Assembly (NCBI RefSeq): GCF_020567425.1
Contig: NZ_JAJCVJ010000002.1
Location: forward strand, 471,068 to 535,067
Length of the DNA: 64,000 nt
DNA from: Salinirubrum litoreum
GTDB lineage: Archaea > Halobacteriota > Halobacteria > Halobacteriales > Haloferacaceae
Direction of reading: 5' to 3'
Shown here: positions 9,144 to 17,166 of the stretch, one piece after another
Numbering within the stretch: position 1 is the first letter of the stretch
Layout: every line of letters starts with the position of its first letter
Position numbers and translations under genes: made by a program
The notes under the pieces: generated by a model
The model's database searches: none
What the model was told of the DNA's origin: nothing
The model's input: only the letters and a program-made list of their open reading frames with translations

Positions 9144-9500
9144 TTAGGCGTCCTCGACGGGGATGGTCCGTTCCGGCGTCGCTTCGCGCTTGGGCAGGTG
9201 GAGTTCGAGGACGCCACGGTCGATATCGCCGCTGGCGTCCGCGCCGGTCACGTCCGGCGGCAGTGGCAGTTCCGCGTCGAGGAACAGCGACCGGTCCTCG
9301 CTGACGTAGCGGAACTCCGGCGGGAGTCGCTTGTCGCGTCGCGCCTCGATCACCAGTTTTCCGGTCTCGACTGACACGTCCAGCGTGTCGGCCGTCACGC
9401 CCGGCAGGTCCATCACGAGGAGGTACTCCTCGTCGCTCTCCAGCAGATCGGCGAACACGGCGTCGGGGAGTTCGCGCAACGCGTCGCGCAAGGCTGACAT
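9144..9500 (-). CDS. Hsp20/alpha-crystallin-family small heat-shock protein
   Basis: The protein has 118 residues. The alpha-crystallin domain is clear: EEYLLVMDLPGVTADTLDVSVETGKLVIEARR, then FLDAELPLPPDV and the characteristic strand DRGVLELHLPKRE. It is short, with a minimal N-terminal arm (about 20 residues) and a short tail ending IPVEDA, which contains the IxV-like anchoring motif. Small heat-shock proteins hold unfolding proteins in an ATP-independent way. The gene probably leads an operon with the UbiB-like kinase. Confidence 0.9.
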   Translation of the reverse strand: MSALRDALRELPDAVFADLLESDEEYLLVMDLPGVTADTLDVSVETGKLVIEARRDKRLPPEFRYVSEDRSLFLDAELPLPPDVTGADASGDIDRGVLELHLPKREATPERTIPVEDA

Positions 9501-9599
9501 AGATCTGTCTAAGGGGGCGGGGTCGAAAAAGCCCGCGATACAGTACGGGACTCGGTGGCAGGCGGCACGGGCCCGGGGATCGTCTCGGCTCGGACGGCC

Positions 9600-11138
9600 T
9601 CAGCGCTCCCGTGACACCCACACGTCCCGGTCGGCGTCGCCGCGATCGACGATGCCCACGTCACACTCGATCTCGGCCAGTCGCTCGAAGGTCGGCGGCG
9701 AGACGAACCGCGAGGCGGCCGACCGGTCGCGGCTCGCACCCAGGAGGACGAGGTCGTAGGCGTCCGCGTTCGCGCTGATGAACTTCGTGACCTCCGACCG
9801 GGCGACCCGCGTCTCCACCGGGCCGGTCGCGGTCTCCACGAGGTTCGCCAGTTTGGTCTCCGCCGACCGTCGCTCCGACTCGCGCTCGATACAGGTGCAG
9901 ACGCTCACCTCGCCGGTCTTGCCCGCGAGTCGTTCCGCGAAGTCGATCATCGCGTGGGCCGAGTCACCCGGCCGCGCGACCGGGACGAGGACGCGCTTCC
10001 ACTGGTCCTCACCGCGTGTCGCCCGGAACGCGACCGCGTCGATGGGTCCCGAGAAGATGCCCCGGACGAACGGCGAGAGCAGGCCGTCTTCGGTCTCGTA
10101 GGGCGTCACGACGAGATCGCAGTTGGTCGCGCTGGCGGTGTCGATGGCGGTCTGTGCCGACCCGCCGTCGGCCGCGACGACGACCTCACAGGGGACGCCG
10201 ACCCGACTCCGGATCGTCGCGGCCTGCGCTTCCAGTCGCTCTGCGGCGGTCTCGGCCGCGCGGTCCGCGACCGCCTGCTCGAAGTCGTCGTCGAACGACG
10301 CCCGAACCTCGTCGGGCAGGTCGGCGGGCGTCTCGGCGTCGTGGGCCGCGAGCACCGCCCGCTGTGCGGCCGCCATCTGCTCGTCGTCCACGATGTCGAG
10401 CAGGACGACCTTCCCGGCGTCGTGGGCCGCCGCGAGGCGCGCGCCGAAGACGGCGGTGGTCTCGCTCGTCTCGCCGCGCATCGGGACGAGGACGTGGTCG
10501 TCGGCCTGCGTCGTCCCGTACAGGTAGCGGGCGCGCTCCTCGTAGAACTCCTCGCGCCAGACGGCGAACGCGACCGCGACGATGCCGCCGGAGACCGCCA
10601 CGCCGAGGACGTACGCCGCCGCCGGATCGAGGGCGGTGCCCAGCACCGTCACCGACTCGCCACGGGCGCTCACGAGCACCAGCAGGGCGGTGGAGAACGC
10701 GGCCGGTTCCTCGACGTTCGCGACCCACGTGATCGCGCCACAGAGCATGATCGACAGGCCGGCGCTGACCGGACTGATCGTCCCGGCGGAGACGCCGCCG
10801 AGACCGAGCAGGGAGAGTTCCAGCGCGACCCACCCCGCGACCGCCCCGGCGACCAACCCACCGACGAACGTCGTCGGCGAGGAGTACTTCCCCTGCGGGT
10901 CGGCGAAGAGGGTGTACGTGCCCGACGCGAGCGGCGGGAAGAGCAGAAACGAGAGGTTCGTCAGGTTCGTGACCTCGGTGACGAACGCGATCAGGACCGG
11001 GACGAACAGGAGGGTCGTGAGGTGGAGGAGGTTGTTCGTGTCCTCGACCCACCGGCGCAGTTCCCCGAGTTCTCTGCGCTCGATCCGCCGAACGCGTCTG
11101 CGGAACGCGGTGAGTCGTGCCCGGACCCTGTCCAGCAT
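9600..11138 (-). CDS. HPP-family membrane protein fused to two universal stress protein domains
   Basis: The protein has 512 residues. After a basic N-terminus, residues about 30-200 form a membrane domain with the HPP signature (FLLFPPLASGTYTLFADPQG, ISPVSAGLSIMLCGAITW). The cytoplasmic part holds two UspA-like domains: about 225-370 (HVLVPMRGETSETTAVFGA) and about 385-512 (RVLVPVARPGDSAHAMIDFA ending DLVLLGASRDRSAA). HPP proteins of plants and cyanobacteria are linked to nitrite transport; USP domains often bind ATP. The fusion suggests nucleotide- or stress-gated transport, which is inference. ATG 11138 is preferred over 11165 because it starts the basic pre-helix. Confidence 0.82.
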   Translation of the reverse strand: MLDRVRARLTAFRRRVRRIERRELGELRRWVEDTNNLLHLTTLLFVPVLIAFVTEVTNLTNLSFLLFPPLASGTYTLFADPQGKYSSPTTFVGGLVAGAVAGWVALELSLLGLGGVSAGTISPVSAGLSIMLCGAITWVANVEEPAAFSTALLVLVSARGESVTVLGTALDPAAAYVLGVAVSGGIVAVAFAVWREEFYEERARYLYGTTQADDHVLVPMRGETSETTAVFGARLAAAHDAGKVVLLDIVDDEQMAAAQRAVLAAHDAETPADLPDEVRASFDDDFEQAVADRAAETAAERLEAQAATIRSRVGVPCEVVVAADGGSAQTAIDTASATNCDLVVTPYETEDGLLSPFVRGIFSGPIDAVAFRATRGEDQWKRVLVPVARPGDSAHAMIDFAERLAGKTGEVSVCTCIERESERRSAETKLANLVETATGPVETRVARSEVTKFISANADAYDLVLLGASRDRSAASRFVSPPTFERLAEIECDVGIVDRGDADRDVWVSRER

Positions 11139-11252
11139 CGGTTTCGATTGTCGCGTGGCGGGCAAGAACGTGACGGAGCGCGGTCGGCGGGGAGACCGAT
11201 CTTCCGACAGTGTGACGCGAACTGTTAGGTGACTGGCGTGTGCCGAGCTAGT

Positions 11253-11630
11253 GTGAACGAGCGACAGACCGCCGCCGCGAACGTCGTGATCGGCTCACTC
11301 GTTCTCGTGAGCATCGTCGCCCAACCGGGACCTCGACAACTCCTCGCTACCCTCCAGTCGTCACCGGCACTGCTCGGGATCGGCCTCTTCGGTACCGCGC
11401 TGGCGGTCGTCGCTGAGCAAGCCGACCGACGATTCGACTGGCGGGGAGCGAGCGCCCTGCTCGCCGTGGTTCTCGTCGTCCCGTTGCTCGCGGCCGGGTA
11501 CGCCGTCGCCGGTCTCGTCGGCGTCCGCGTGACTGCCTCGCTCGTGATGCTCGGCGTCGTCGTGATCTCGGTCGTGAAACTCCTCCGGACGCAGTCTGGA
11601 GGATCGGAGACGGCAGACGCGGTGGAGTAG
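11253..11630 (+). CDS. Small four-helix membrane protein
   Basis: The protein has 125 residues from GTG 11253; an in-frame GTG at 11229 would add eight residues. Four hydrophobic stretches are visible (ANVVIGSLVLVSIVAQP, ALLGIGLFGTALAVVAE, ASALLAVVLVVPLLAAGY, SLVMLGVVVISVVKLL) with a short acidic tail. No catalytic or binding motif is seen. It is divergent from the HPP-USP gene and convergent with the nucleoside phosphorylase, only 5 bp from its stop. Function unknown; coding status is supported by codon bias. Confidence 0.6.
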   Translation: MNERQTAAANVVIGSLVLVSIVAQPGPRQLLATLQSSPALLGIGLFGTALAVVAEQADRRFDWRGASALLAVVLVVPLLAAGYAVAGLVGVRVTASLVMLGVVVISVVKLLRTQSGGSETADAVE

Positions 11631-11635
11631 CCGAG

Positions 11636-12367
11636 TTACGCCCGCAGGTCCTCGACCGCGTCGAGCGTCAGCGCGATGGCCCGGCCGACGTTGTTCTGGG
11701 CCTTCTCCGGCAGTTCCTCGTCGGAGTCCGCACCCTTCTGGGTGCCCTCGACCAGGTTCCCGTCGACCGTGCAGATCGCACCGGCCTGCAGGCCCTTCCG
11801 GCGTGCGAGCGTGAACACCGTGGCGGCTTCCATCTCGACCGAGAGGATGCCCGCCCGCTCCCAGTCCTCGACGTACTCGTCGGTCTCGGCGTAGTACGCG
11901 TCGTCCGACGCGATGGGACCGACGTGGACGTCCTCGTCGTTCGCCTCGGCGGAGTCGACGAGCGCCGACAGCACGTCGTAGTCCGGGACGGCGGGGTACT
12001 CGACGGCCTCGTAGCGTTTCGAGGTGCCCTCGTTCTTCGCCGCGCCGGTGGCGACGATCATGTCGCCGATCTCGATGTCCGACTGGAGCGCGCCGGTGGT
12101 GCCGACGCGAATGAACGTCTCGCACCCGACGTTCGACAGTTCCTCGACCGCGATGGCCGCCGAGGGACAGCCGATTCCGGTGGAGCAGATCGTGAGCGGG
12201 ACGCCCTCGTAGGTCGCGTTGACGAGTTTGTACTCGCGGTTCTGCGCGACGGTCTCCGCGTCCTCGCAGTGGCCGGCGATGCGGTCCACGCGACCGGGGT
12301 CGCCCGGGATCAGCGCGATGTCGTGTACGTCGCCCTCCTCGACCAGTAGATGCGGCTGTTTCGCCAT
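11636..12367 (-). CDS. udp: Nucleoside phosphorylase (uridine phosphorylase type)
   Basis: The protein has 243 residues. PNP/UDP family motifs occur in order: phosphate loop IPGDPGRVDRIAGH, core STGIGCPSAAIAVEEL, phosphate-binding VGTTGALQSDIEIGDMIVATGA, and the ribose-binding SVEMEAATVFTLARR. The enzyme cleaves nucleosides with phosphate to give base and ribose-1-phosphate, feeding the archaeal nucleoside salvage route. Length matches uridine phosphorylases (about 250 aa). Substrate preference (uridine or purine) cannot be settled here. Confidence 0.88.
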   Translation of the reverse strand: MAKQPHLLVEEGDVHDIALIPGDPGRVDRIAGHCEDAETVAQNREYKLVNATYEGVPLTICSTGIGCPSAAIAVEELSNVGCETFIRVGTTGALQSDIEIGDMIVATGAAKNEGTSKRYEAVEYPAVPDYDVLSALVDSAEANDEDVHVGPIASDDAYYAETDEYVEDWERAGILSVEMEAATVFTLARRKGLQAGAICTVDGNLVEGTQKGADSDEELPEKAQNNVGRAIALTLDAVEDLRA

Positions 12368-12421
12368 ACCGGCAGTCGTCGCGTGTGCGGCAAAAGCGGT
12401 CCGATCGAAGGCGGAGGACGC

Positions 12422-12775
12422 TCAGCGCGCCCCGCTCTCGTCGGGGGTGTAGCCGCCGTACTGGAGGAGTTCGCGGGCGCGGTCGGGTTTGGCGAGGAAC
12501 ACCTCGCGGTCGGCCGGGAGGTTCTCGGCGGTGAAGCAGTCGCGCGGCACGGCGAGCGTCCCGGCGGGGACCCCCTCGTCGCCCACGACCGGGAAGTGTG
12601 CCCCGCCGAGTTTCATCACGAGCGGTGTGTCGAGTCGAGCGATGCCCTCGTCGGGGGCGTACAGTTGCTCGTTGACGCGTTCGTGGTCGGCGCGGTGGAT
12701 GACCGCCCGGTCGTCGTCGTGCGGTTCGACGTACAGGCGACCGAGGTAGTAGCCGGCGGAGAACTGTTCGAACAT
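12422..12775 (-). CDS. Conserved haloarchaeal protein, DUF5802-like
   Basis: The protein has 117 residues starting MFEQFSAGYYLGRLYVEPHD. The text resembles a haloarchaea-restricted family catalogued as DUF5802: the same N-terminal block, a central VMKLGGAHFPVVGDEGVPAGTLAVP, and a C-terminal AKPDRARELLQYGGY. No catalytic residues are obvious; it looks like a small soluble beta-rich protein. ATG 12775 is chosen because a TATA box sits about 55 bp upstream and the longer version adds unlike residues. Family assignment is from memory of the pattern. Confidence 0.75.
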   Translation of the reverse strand: MFEQFSAGYYLGRLYVEPHDDDRAVIHRADHERVNEQLYAPDEGIARLDTPLVMKLGGAHFPVVGDEGVPAGTLAVPRDCFTAENLPADREVFLAKPDRARELLQYGGYTPDESGAR

Positions 12776-12830
12776 TGCTATGCTATGCCGTACCAAGACT
12801 GTTCTCGTTTGTAAATCTTTGCGAAAGGCT

Positions 12831-12838
12831 TTTTATAG
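12831..12838 (-). promoter_or_regulatory. TATA box of the DUF5802-like gene
   Basis: On the minus strand this reads CTATAAAAAG, a strong archaeal TATA box. Predicted transcription start near 12805 leaves a leader of about 30 nt before ATG 12775. Confidence 0.55.
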
Positions 12839-12942
12839 ACGATCAAATCCGGGACTGTTCGGTTCTCGGCGAGATTCGTCGGGAATCGTGTCGTGAGTCG
12901 GCTGTCTGGTGGACTCGGTGGGGAATCCGGCTGTCGCAGTCC

Positions 12943-13029
12943 CCCCACACCTCCCCGACTGCTGGCGACGAACGTGCGGGCAGGTCACTCGCTGTCGCTC
13001 GGACACTGCCCGGTGTCGGTCGCCAGCAG
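12943..13029 (-). repeat. Repeat B copy 2, with its own inverted arm
   Basis: On the minus strand 12943-12968 matches 4406-4431 over 26 bases with one difference (TCGCCAGCAGTCGG, then A or G, then GAGGTGTGGGG). Flanks are also related (GCGAGTGACC upstream, CTGCGAC downstream). In addition the 11-mer at 12959-12969 recurs inverted at 13019-13029, so this copy can fold into a long stem-loop. Both copies sit between divergent genes. The origin is unknown. Confidence 0.55.
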
Positions 13030-13124
13030 ATCGCGTCCTGTCGGATTCCAGAACCGGCGGTAGCGAGCGTTCAACCGGCTATCTGGCGGAGTTGGAAACC
13101 TCGAAATCGGTGATAGATGGTGGG

Positions 13125-13400
13125 TTGCGTGCGACTTCACTGATAAGTCTGGCGCGTGCGAGAACCGCGCGCGAGGGAGGTGAGCACGGGCGGTGCGGAG
13201 AACTTCGGGCGGTGTTGAGAGAAGTCAAGAGGTTGGGGAAGACGAGGTGCAGTGCCGTCGCGGTCGCGGATGCGGTTGCGGTTCTGCTGGGCGGTGCGCT
13301 ACGACGAGTGGCGGTGCTGGTGCAGTAGCTGTCGTGGGCGCGAGTTGCGGTGGCGTAGCTGTCGCGGGTTGCGGTGCTGTCGGTACAAGAAACCTCCACC
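13125..13400 (+). repeat. Dispersed repeat family A, copy 1 (upstream of hemL)
   Basis: The 12776-13471 interval (696 bp) contains no gene I can support. From about 13150 it carries GCGCGTGCGAG then GAGGGAGGTGAGCACGGGC, a TTGGGGA block, and from 13250 to 13385 a degenerate tract built on GCGGT with 5-7-base spacing. The same order of blocks occurs at 24.3-24.6 kb and 61.4-61.7 kb. It ends about 70 bp before hemL. Minus-strand ORFs through it give Thr/Ala/Ser/Arg-rich low-complexity text and are not accepted as genes. Confidence 0.6.
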
Positions 13401-13471
13401 ACCTCACGTCACACGTTCCTCGTTCGTCCGGACAAGAAACTACTAACCCGCCGCCACACCAACGACGGGCC

Positions 13472-14809
13472 ATGCACCACGACGAGTCGCGCGACCTCTA
13501 CGACCGCGCTCTCTCCGTCATCCCCGGCGGGGTGAACTCGACGGTCCGGGCCATCGACCCGTACCCCTTCTTCGTCCAGCGCGGCGACGGCGCACACGTC
13601 GTCGACGCCGACGGCAACCGCTACCTCGACTTCGTGAACGCCTACGGCCCACTGCTGTACGGCCACGACCCACCCGAGCAGGTCCAGTCGGCGATCCAGT
13701 CGTACTCCGCCGAGGGACCGATGTACGGCGCGCCGACAGAGATCGAGGTCGAACTCGCCGAGTTCCTCGCGCGCCACGTCCCGTCGGTCGAGATGACCCG
13801 GTTCGTCAACAGCGGGACCGAGGCCACGGTCTCCGCCGTCCGACTCGCCCGTGGCTACACCGGCCGGGACAAGATCGTCGTCATGCGCGGCGGCTACCAC
13901 GGCGCACAGGAGACGACCCTCGTCGAGGGCGAGGCGGGCCACGTCCACCCGAGCAGTGCCGGCATCCCGGCGGAGTTCGCCCAGCACACCATCCCGGTGT
14001 CGTTCAACGACCCCGAGGAGATCACCCACGTCTTCGAGCGCCACGGCGACGACATCGCGGCCGTCCTCACCGAACCGGTGCTGGGCAACACCGCGACCAT
14101 CCTCCCGGTCGACGGCTACCTGGAGACGCTCCGCGAGTTGTGTGACGACCACGGCGCACTGCTCGTCTTCGACGAGGTGATGACCGGCTTCCGGGTCGGC
14201 GGCCTGCAGTGTGCCCAGGGGAAGTTCGGCGTCACGCCCGACGTGACCACCTTCGCCAAGATCGTCGGCGGCGGGTTCCCGGTCGGTGCCATCGGCGGGA
14301 AGGCCGAGATCATGGAGCAGTTCACGCCCTCCGGCGAGGTGTTCCAGGCCGGCACGTTCAACGGCCACCCGGTCGCCATGGCCGCAGGGTTGGAGTATCT
14401 CACATACGCCGCCGAGCACGACGTCTACGAGCACGTGAACCGCCTCGGCGAGCGTCTGCGCTCGGGGCTGACCGACATCCTCGCGGAGAAGGAGCCGACC
14501 TACACGGTCGTCGGCACCGACAGCATGTTCAAGGTCGTCTTCTCCCGCAGGGGCCCCGACGACCTGACAGACCAGTGTGACTCCGGGTGTCGCCAGCGGG
14601 CCGACTGCCCCCGGTTCGACCACTGTCCGAAGAACGGGGCGGACGTGCAGGCCGCCGAGACGAACCGCTACGAGCGCGTCTTCTGGCACGAGATGAAAGA
14701 CGAGGGCGTCTTCCTCACGCCGAACCAGTTCGAGTCCTGCTTCATCAGCTACGCCCACACCGAGGCGGACATCGACCGGACGCTCGAAGCGTACGACGCC
14801 GTGCTCTGA
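13472..14809 (+). CDS. hemL: Glutamate-1-semialdehyde 2,1-aminomutase
   Basis: The protein has 445 residues. It is a PLP enzyme converting glutamate-1-semialdehyde to 5-aminolevulinate, the C5 route to haem and cobamides. Family blocks present are [20 protein letters not shown], the substrate-entry text [20 protein letters not shown], the cofactor aspartate in [14 protein letters not shown], and [16 protein letters not shown] with the Schiff-base lysine near residue 263. A Cys-rich insertion ([17 protein letters not shown]) near residues 370-386 is seen in haloarchaeal HemL and could bind metal. ATG 13472 gives the standard N-terminus. Confidence 0.95.
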   Translation: MHHDESRDLYDRALSVIPGGVNSTVRAIDPYPFFVQRGDGAHVVDADGNRYLDFVNAYGPLLYGHDPPEQVQSAIQSYSAEGPMYGAPTEIEVELAEFLARHVPSVEMTRFVNSGTEATVSAVRLARGYTGRDKIVVMRGGYHGAQETTLVEGEAGHVHPSSAGIPAEFAQHTIPVSFNDPEEITHVFERHGDDIAAVLTEPVLGNTATILPVDGYLETLRELCDDHGALLVFDEVMTGFRVGGLQCAQGKFGVTPDVTTFAKIVGGGFPVGAIGGKAEIMEQFTPSGEVFQAGTFNGHPVAMAAGLEYLTYAAEHDVYEHVNRLGERLRSGLTDILAEKEPTYTVVGTDSMFKVVFSRRGPDDLTDQCDSGCRQRADCPRFDHCPKNGADVQAAETNRYERVFWHEMKDEGVFLTPNQFESCFISYAHTEADIDRTLEAYDAVL

Positions 14810-14839
14810 ACGACCACCGTCGTCCGGCCACGCGCGTTT

Positions 14840-14935
14840 CGTCGTGGCGGCGAGCGAACACCGCTGTGCGGGTGCGGTTCCGCTGGGAGGTGCGTCAGAT
14901 CGCGTAGCTGTGCCGTCGCGGTCCTGTCACCGTCA
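14840..14935 (+). repeat. Dispersed repeat family A, degraded copy 2
   Basis: Between the hemL stop and the tRNA-Met gene, GGCGGCGAGCGAACACCGCTG and a short tract with TGCGGGTGCGGTTCCGCTGG, GGGAGGTG and TGCCGTCGCGGT resemble the end of repeat family A. It is shorter and more divergent than the copies at 13.2, 24.4 and 61.6 kb, so this is a tentative assignment. Confidence 0.35.
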
Positions 14936-14975
14936 CGGCGTCTGCACCGACGTCCAGGCAGCCTGTGACTCGTCG

Positions 14976-15000
14976 AGACGAAGAAGAACCCGAAAAAGAT
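14976..15000 (-). terminator. Oligo-T terminator of tRNA-Met
   Basis: Immediately after the tRNA 3' end the minus strand reads ATCTTTTTCGGGTTCTTCTTCG. A run of T's directly downstream of a tRNA is a typical archaeal intrinsic terminator. Confidence 0.45.
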
Positions 15001-15113
15001 GGGCCCTGCCGGATTCGAACCAGCGACCGCCCGGTGTCCCACGACCGCCGACCGCACCCGCAGACGACGACCGGTATGAGCCGGGTGCTCTAACCAGACT
15101 AAGCTAAGGGCCC
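15001..15113 (-). tRNA. tRNA-Met (CAT), elongator type, with intron
   Basis: The minus strand starts GGGCCCTTAGCTTAGTCTGG and ends in the pairing 3' acceptor strand GGGCCC. The T-arm (GCTGG-TTCGAAT-CCGGC) and the anticodon stem CCCGG/CCGGG are intact. The loop reads CTCATA, anticodon CAT. About 39 extra bases follow anticodon position 37, the standard archaeal intron site; splicing leaves a 74-nt tRNA. The acceptor GGGCCCT is unlike the initiator, so this is elongator tRNA-Met, which is known to carry an intron in haloarchaea. Confidence 0.92.
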
Positions 15114-15228
15114 GACAATCGCAGGTTCCGACCGGCCGAACTTTAGCCTACCGGGATACCGACGCCCTCCGTGAGATCGAAACGTCGAAGGGACAAGCGT
15201 TAACACCACATGTTTGGTTAGTTCTGGT

Positions 15229-16017
15229 ATGCGTGGCTCGGGAGCGGCGTTTCGAGGCGAGGACGACGACCGGGACCTCGGAGCGGTACTCGACGACCTC
15301 AAGAGTGCCGGCTGTGCCGTCCTCGTCACCGGGACCGCCCCCGAAGCCTGTGTCGCCGCCTCACAGAAACTGTTCGGTGCTCCACACCAGCACAGACGCC
15401 GTGTCCTCGTCACCCACGAGACCGGGTCGGACGCCGACCGCTGGCTCCCGGAGGGCGTCTCCGTCTGCGACGAGACCGAACTCCTCCGTCCCCCACTGAT
15501 CGGCCGAGACACCGCGAGTGACTCGCCCGCCCCCGACGACACCGCGCTCGACGGGCCGACGATCGACGACCCAGAGACCGACGTCTCCGGAGTCGAGACG
15601 CCGGCACACGGCGGCCCCACGACAGAGCCACCGGACGGCGGGCCGACGGCCGAACCGTCCACGACCGCCCTCGACCGCCTGCGGAGCGACCTCTCGGACG
15701 TGATCTCCGACTACCAGTCCGACCGACTCGAACCCGGCGAGGTCCGCGTCGGGGTCACCTCCGCCGACGCGCTGGCGAGCAAGTACGGCCGGACCGAACT
15801 GCTCTCCTTCGTCCGGACCGCGACGGCGCTGATCCGGGGGGTGCGCGGCCTCGGTCACCTCCAGTTGGGCCAGTCGCGGGACGGGGACCTCGTCCCACTG
15901 CTCGACGACCTGTTCGACGCCCGTGTCGACGTGCGGAAACAGCCCGGTCTCCCGGCCGAGCAACGCTGGCACGTCCCCGGCTACGGCACGACCGAGTGGA
16001 TCCGGATCGAGGAGTGA
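15229..16017 (+). CDS. Haloarchaeal signalling-like protein, DUF7504-like, with disordered centre
   Basis: The protein has 262 residues. Residues 1-85 (LDDLKSAGCAVLVTGTAPEACVAASQKLFG, VLVTHETGSDADRWLP) resemble the first strand and P-loop-like turn of RecA/DUF7504-type proteins found near haloarchaeal signalling genes, but no Walker A lysine is present. Residues about 90-150 are Pro/Asp/Thr-rich and probably disordered. The C-terminal 110 residues (LRSDLSDVISDYQSDRLEPGEVRVGVTSADALASKYG) form a second folded domain. It is convergent with the related protein at 16053-16646. Role unknown. Confidence 0.65.
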   Translation: MRGSGAAFRGEDDDRDLGAVLDDLKSAGCAVLVTGTAPEACVAASQKLFGAPHQHRRRVLVTHETGSDADRWLPEGVSVCDETELLRPPLIGRDTASDSPAPDDTALDGPTIDDPETDVSGVETPAHGGPTTEPPDGGPTAEPSTTALDRLRSDLSDVISDYQSDRLEPGEVRVGVTSADALASKYGRTELLSFVRTATALIRGVRGLGHLQLGQSRDGDLVPLLDDLFDARVDVRKQPGLPAEQRWHVPGYGTTEWIRIEE

Positions 16018-16052
16018 GCGACGGGCCGGCGGCGAGCAAGTGGACGCCGACG

Positions 16053-16646
16053 CTACGCCCGAAGCGTCACGTCGCCGTCCTCGACCCGAACCAGCGAGTC
16101 GAACAGTTGCGTGAGTCTGGCGACCGTCTGGTCGTCGTGAGCCGTCGGGTCGAGGTGGAAGTGTGCCAGCGCCTCGACCGACGCGAACCGGCGACAGATC
16201 GTGTGGAGAAACCGGAAGACCGTCGCGAGTGGCGCGTACTGCAACATCGTCGTCACCGAATCGACACAGACGACCACCCGGTCGTCGGTCTCGGCCCACG
16301 CCGAGAGCGTGTCGCTGACCGCGATGCCGACCCCGGTCAGGTCGGTCGGCGAGGCGCGCGTCACCTCCACGTTCCCGGTCGCCGCAGACTGCCAGTCGTC
16401 GTCGCCGGCGGCCATCTCCCCGACCGTCACCAGTCGCACCGCTGTCGGCAGGTCTCCCACCCTGTCGGCCCACCGGTCCAGCCAGTCGGCCGGCGTGTCG
16501 AGATAGCTGATCACCAGCACACGAGTCGCGGCCGTCTCGGCCGGCGTCAGTAGCGCGAACCCGGTGTCGCGGGAGGTCGAGTCGAGCGACTCCGAGAGGA
16601 GGAGGACGTTGCGCTGACGCGGAAGTCGGTCGTGGAGTGGAGCCAT
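16053..16646 (-). CDS. DUF7504-like (degenerate RecA-like) haloarchaeal protein
   Basis: The protein has 197 residues. The layout NVLLLSESLDSTSRDTGFALL, TRVLVISYLDTPADWLDRW, VVVCVDSVTTMLQYAPLATVFRFLHTICRRF and the C-terminal LFDSLVRVEDGDVTLRA follows the RecA/KaiC-like fold pattern, with a Walker B-like VVVCVDS but no canonical Walker A. It starts at ATG 16646, one base after the stop of the upstream gene, so the two are surely translationally linked. Such proteins often neighbour HalOD1-type regulators in haloarchaea; a signalling role is inference. Confidence 0.7.
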   Translation of the reverse strand: MAPLHDRLPRQRNVLLLSESLDSTSRDTGFALLTPAETAATRVLVISYLDTPADWLDRWADRVGDLPTAVRLVTVGEMAAGDDDWQSAATGNVEVTRASPTDLTGVGIAVSDTLSAWAETDDRVVVCVDSVTTMLQYAPLATVFRFLHTICRRFASVEALAHFHLDPTAHDDQTVARLTQLFDSLVRVEDGDVTLRA

Positions 16647-16647
16647 C

Positions 16648-17067
16648 TCAGATCGCCGATTCGACGGCGTCGAGCACTGGAACGATCGGTTCGTCCGGAT
16701 CGAGCGAGATGACCAGCCCCGCGTCGGCGTGGAACAGTCGGACGAGCGTGAGTCGGTCCTGGCGAGTGACGATCGACCGGACCTCCCCGGCGTGTGGCAG
16801 GAGTTCCTCCGAGAACAGGTCGCGCTCGGTGAAGTCGATGTGGACGTACGAGTGAACCTCGTCGAAGTGGTCGAGCATCGCCTCGCGGCCGCCGTAGGTG
16901 TCGAGCGTCTCGGGAGAGGCGTACAGGATGCTGAACGCGTCGGGCGTGTACTCGATGACAGCGTGGACGGCGTCGCCTGCAACCTCGCGTGCGGCGGTCA
17001 GTCCGGCGTCGGCGTCGAAATCGACCAACTGAGAAGTGTTCTCGACCACGGCTCTGTGATAACTCAC
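16648..17067 (-). CDS. Conserved haloarchaeal protein of unknown function
   Basis: The protein has 139 residues from GTG 17067 (alternative in-frame GTG 17049). It is soluble and acidic with an alternating pattern (VHAVIEYTPDAFSILYASPETLDTYGGREAMLDHFDEVHSYVHIDF) and a C-terminal LVRLFHADAGLVISLDPDEPIVPVLDAVESAI that suggests a single alpha/beta domain. No motif is recognised. It is the first gene of a two-gene operon with the DUF7504-like protein, which implies a shared process. Confidence 0.65.
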   Translation of the reverse strand: MSYHRAVVENTSQLVDFDADAGLTAAREVAGDAVHAVIEYTPDAFSILYASPETLDTYGGREAMLDHFDEVHSYVHIDFTERDLFSEELLPHAGEVRSIVTRQDRLTLVRLFHADAGLVISLDPDEPIVPVLDAVESAI

Positions 17068-17166
17068 GCGGCAGTGTTGAAGTATCTACTGGCACTCGTG
17101 AGACGAGAGACCGACTCGGAGGCCCCCGGCAACACGCTCAAGTACGGCGAATGTGTCGGAGCACCA

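Noticed and set aside
13079..13402. Minus-strand ORFs through the GCGGT tract, rich in Thr, Ala, Ser and Arg
   Set aside because: The text is a by-product of the short repeats (ACCGC units read as TAT/TAP words) and has no family resemblance; the same happens at 24.4 and 61.6 kb.
14826..14950. Terminator or gene remnant after hemL
   Set aside because: No protein-like text; the pieces that stand out match repeat family A instead, so it was recorded as a degraded repeat.
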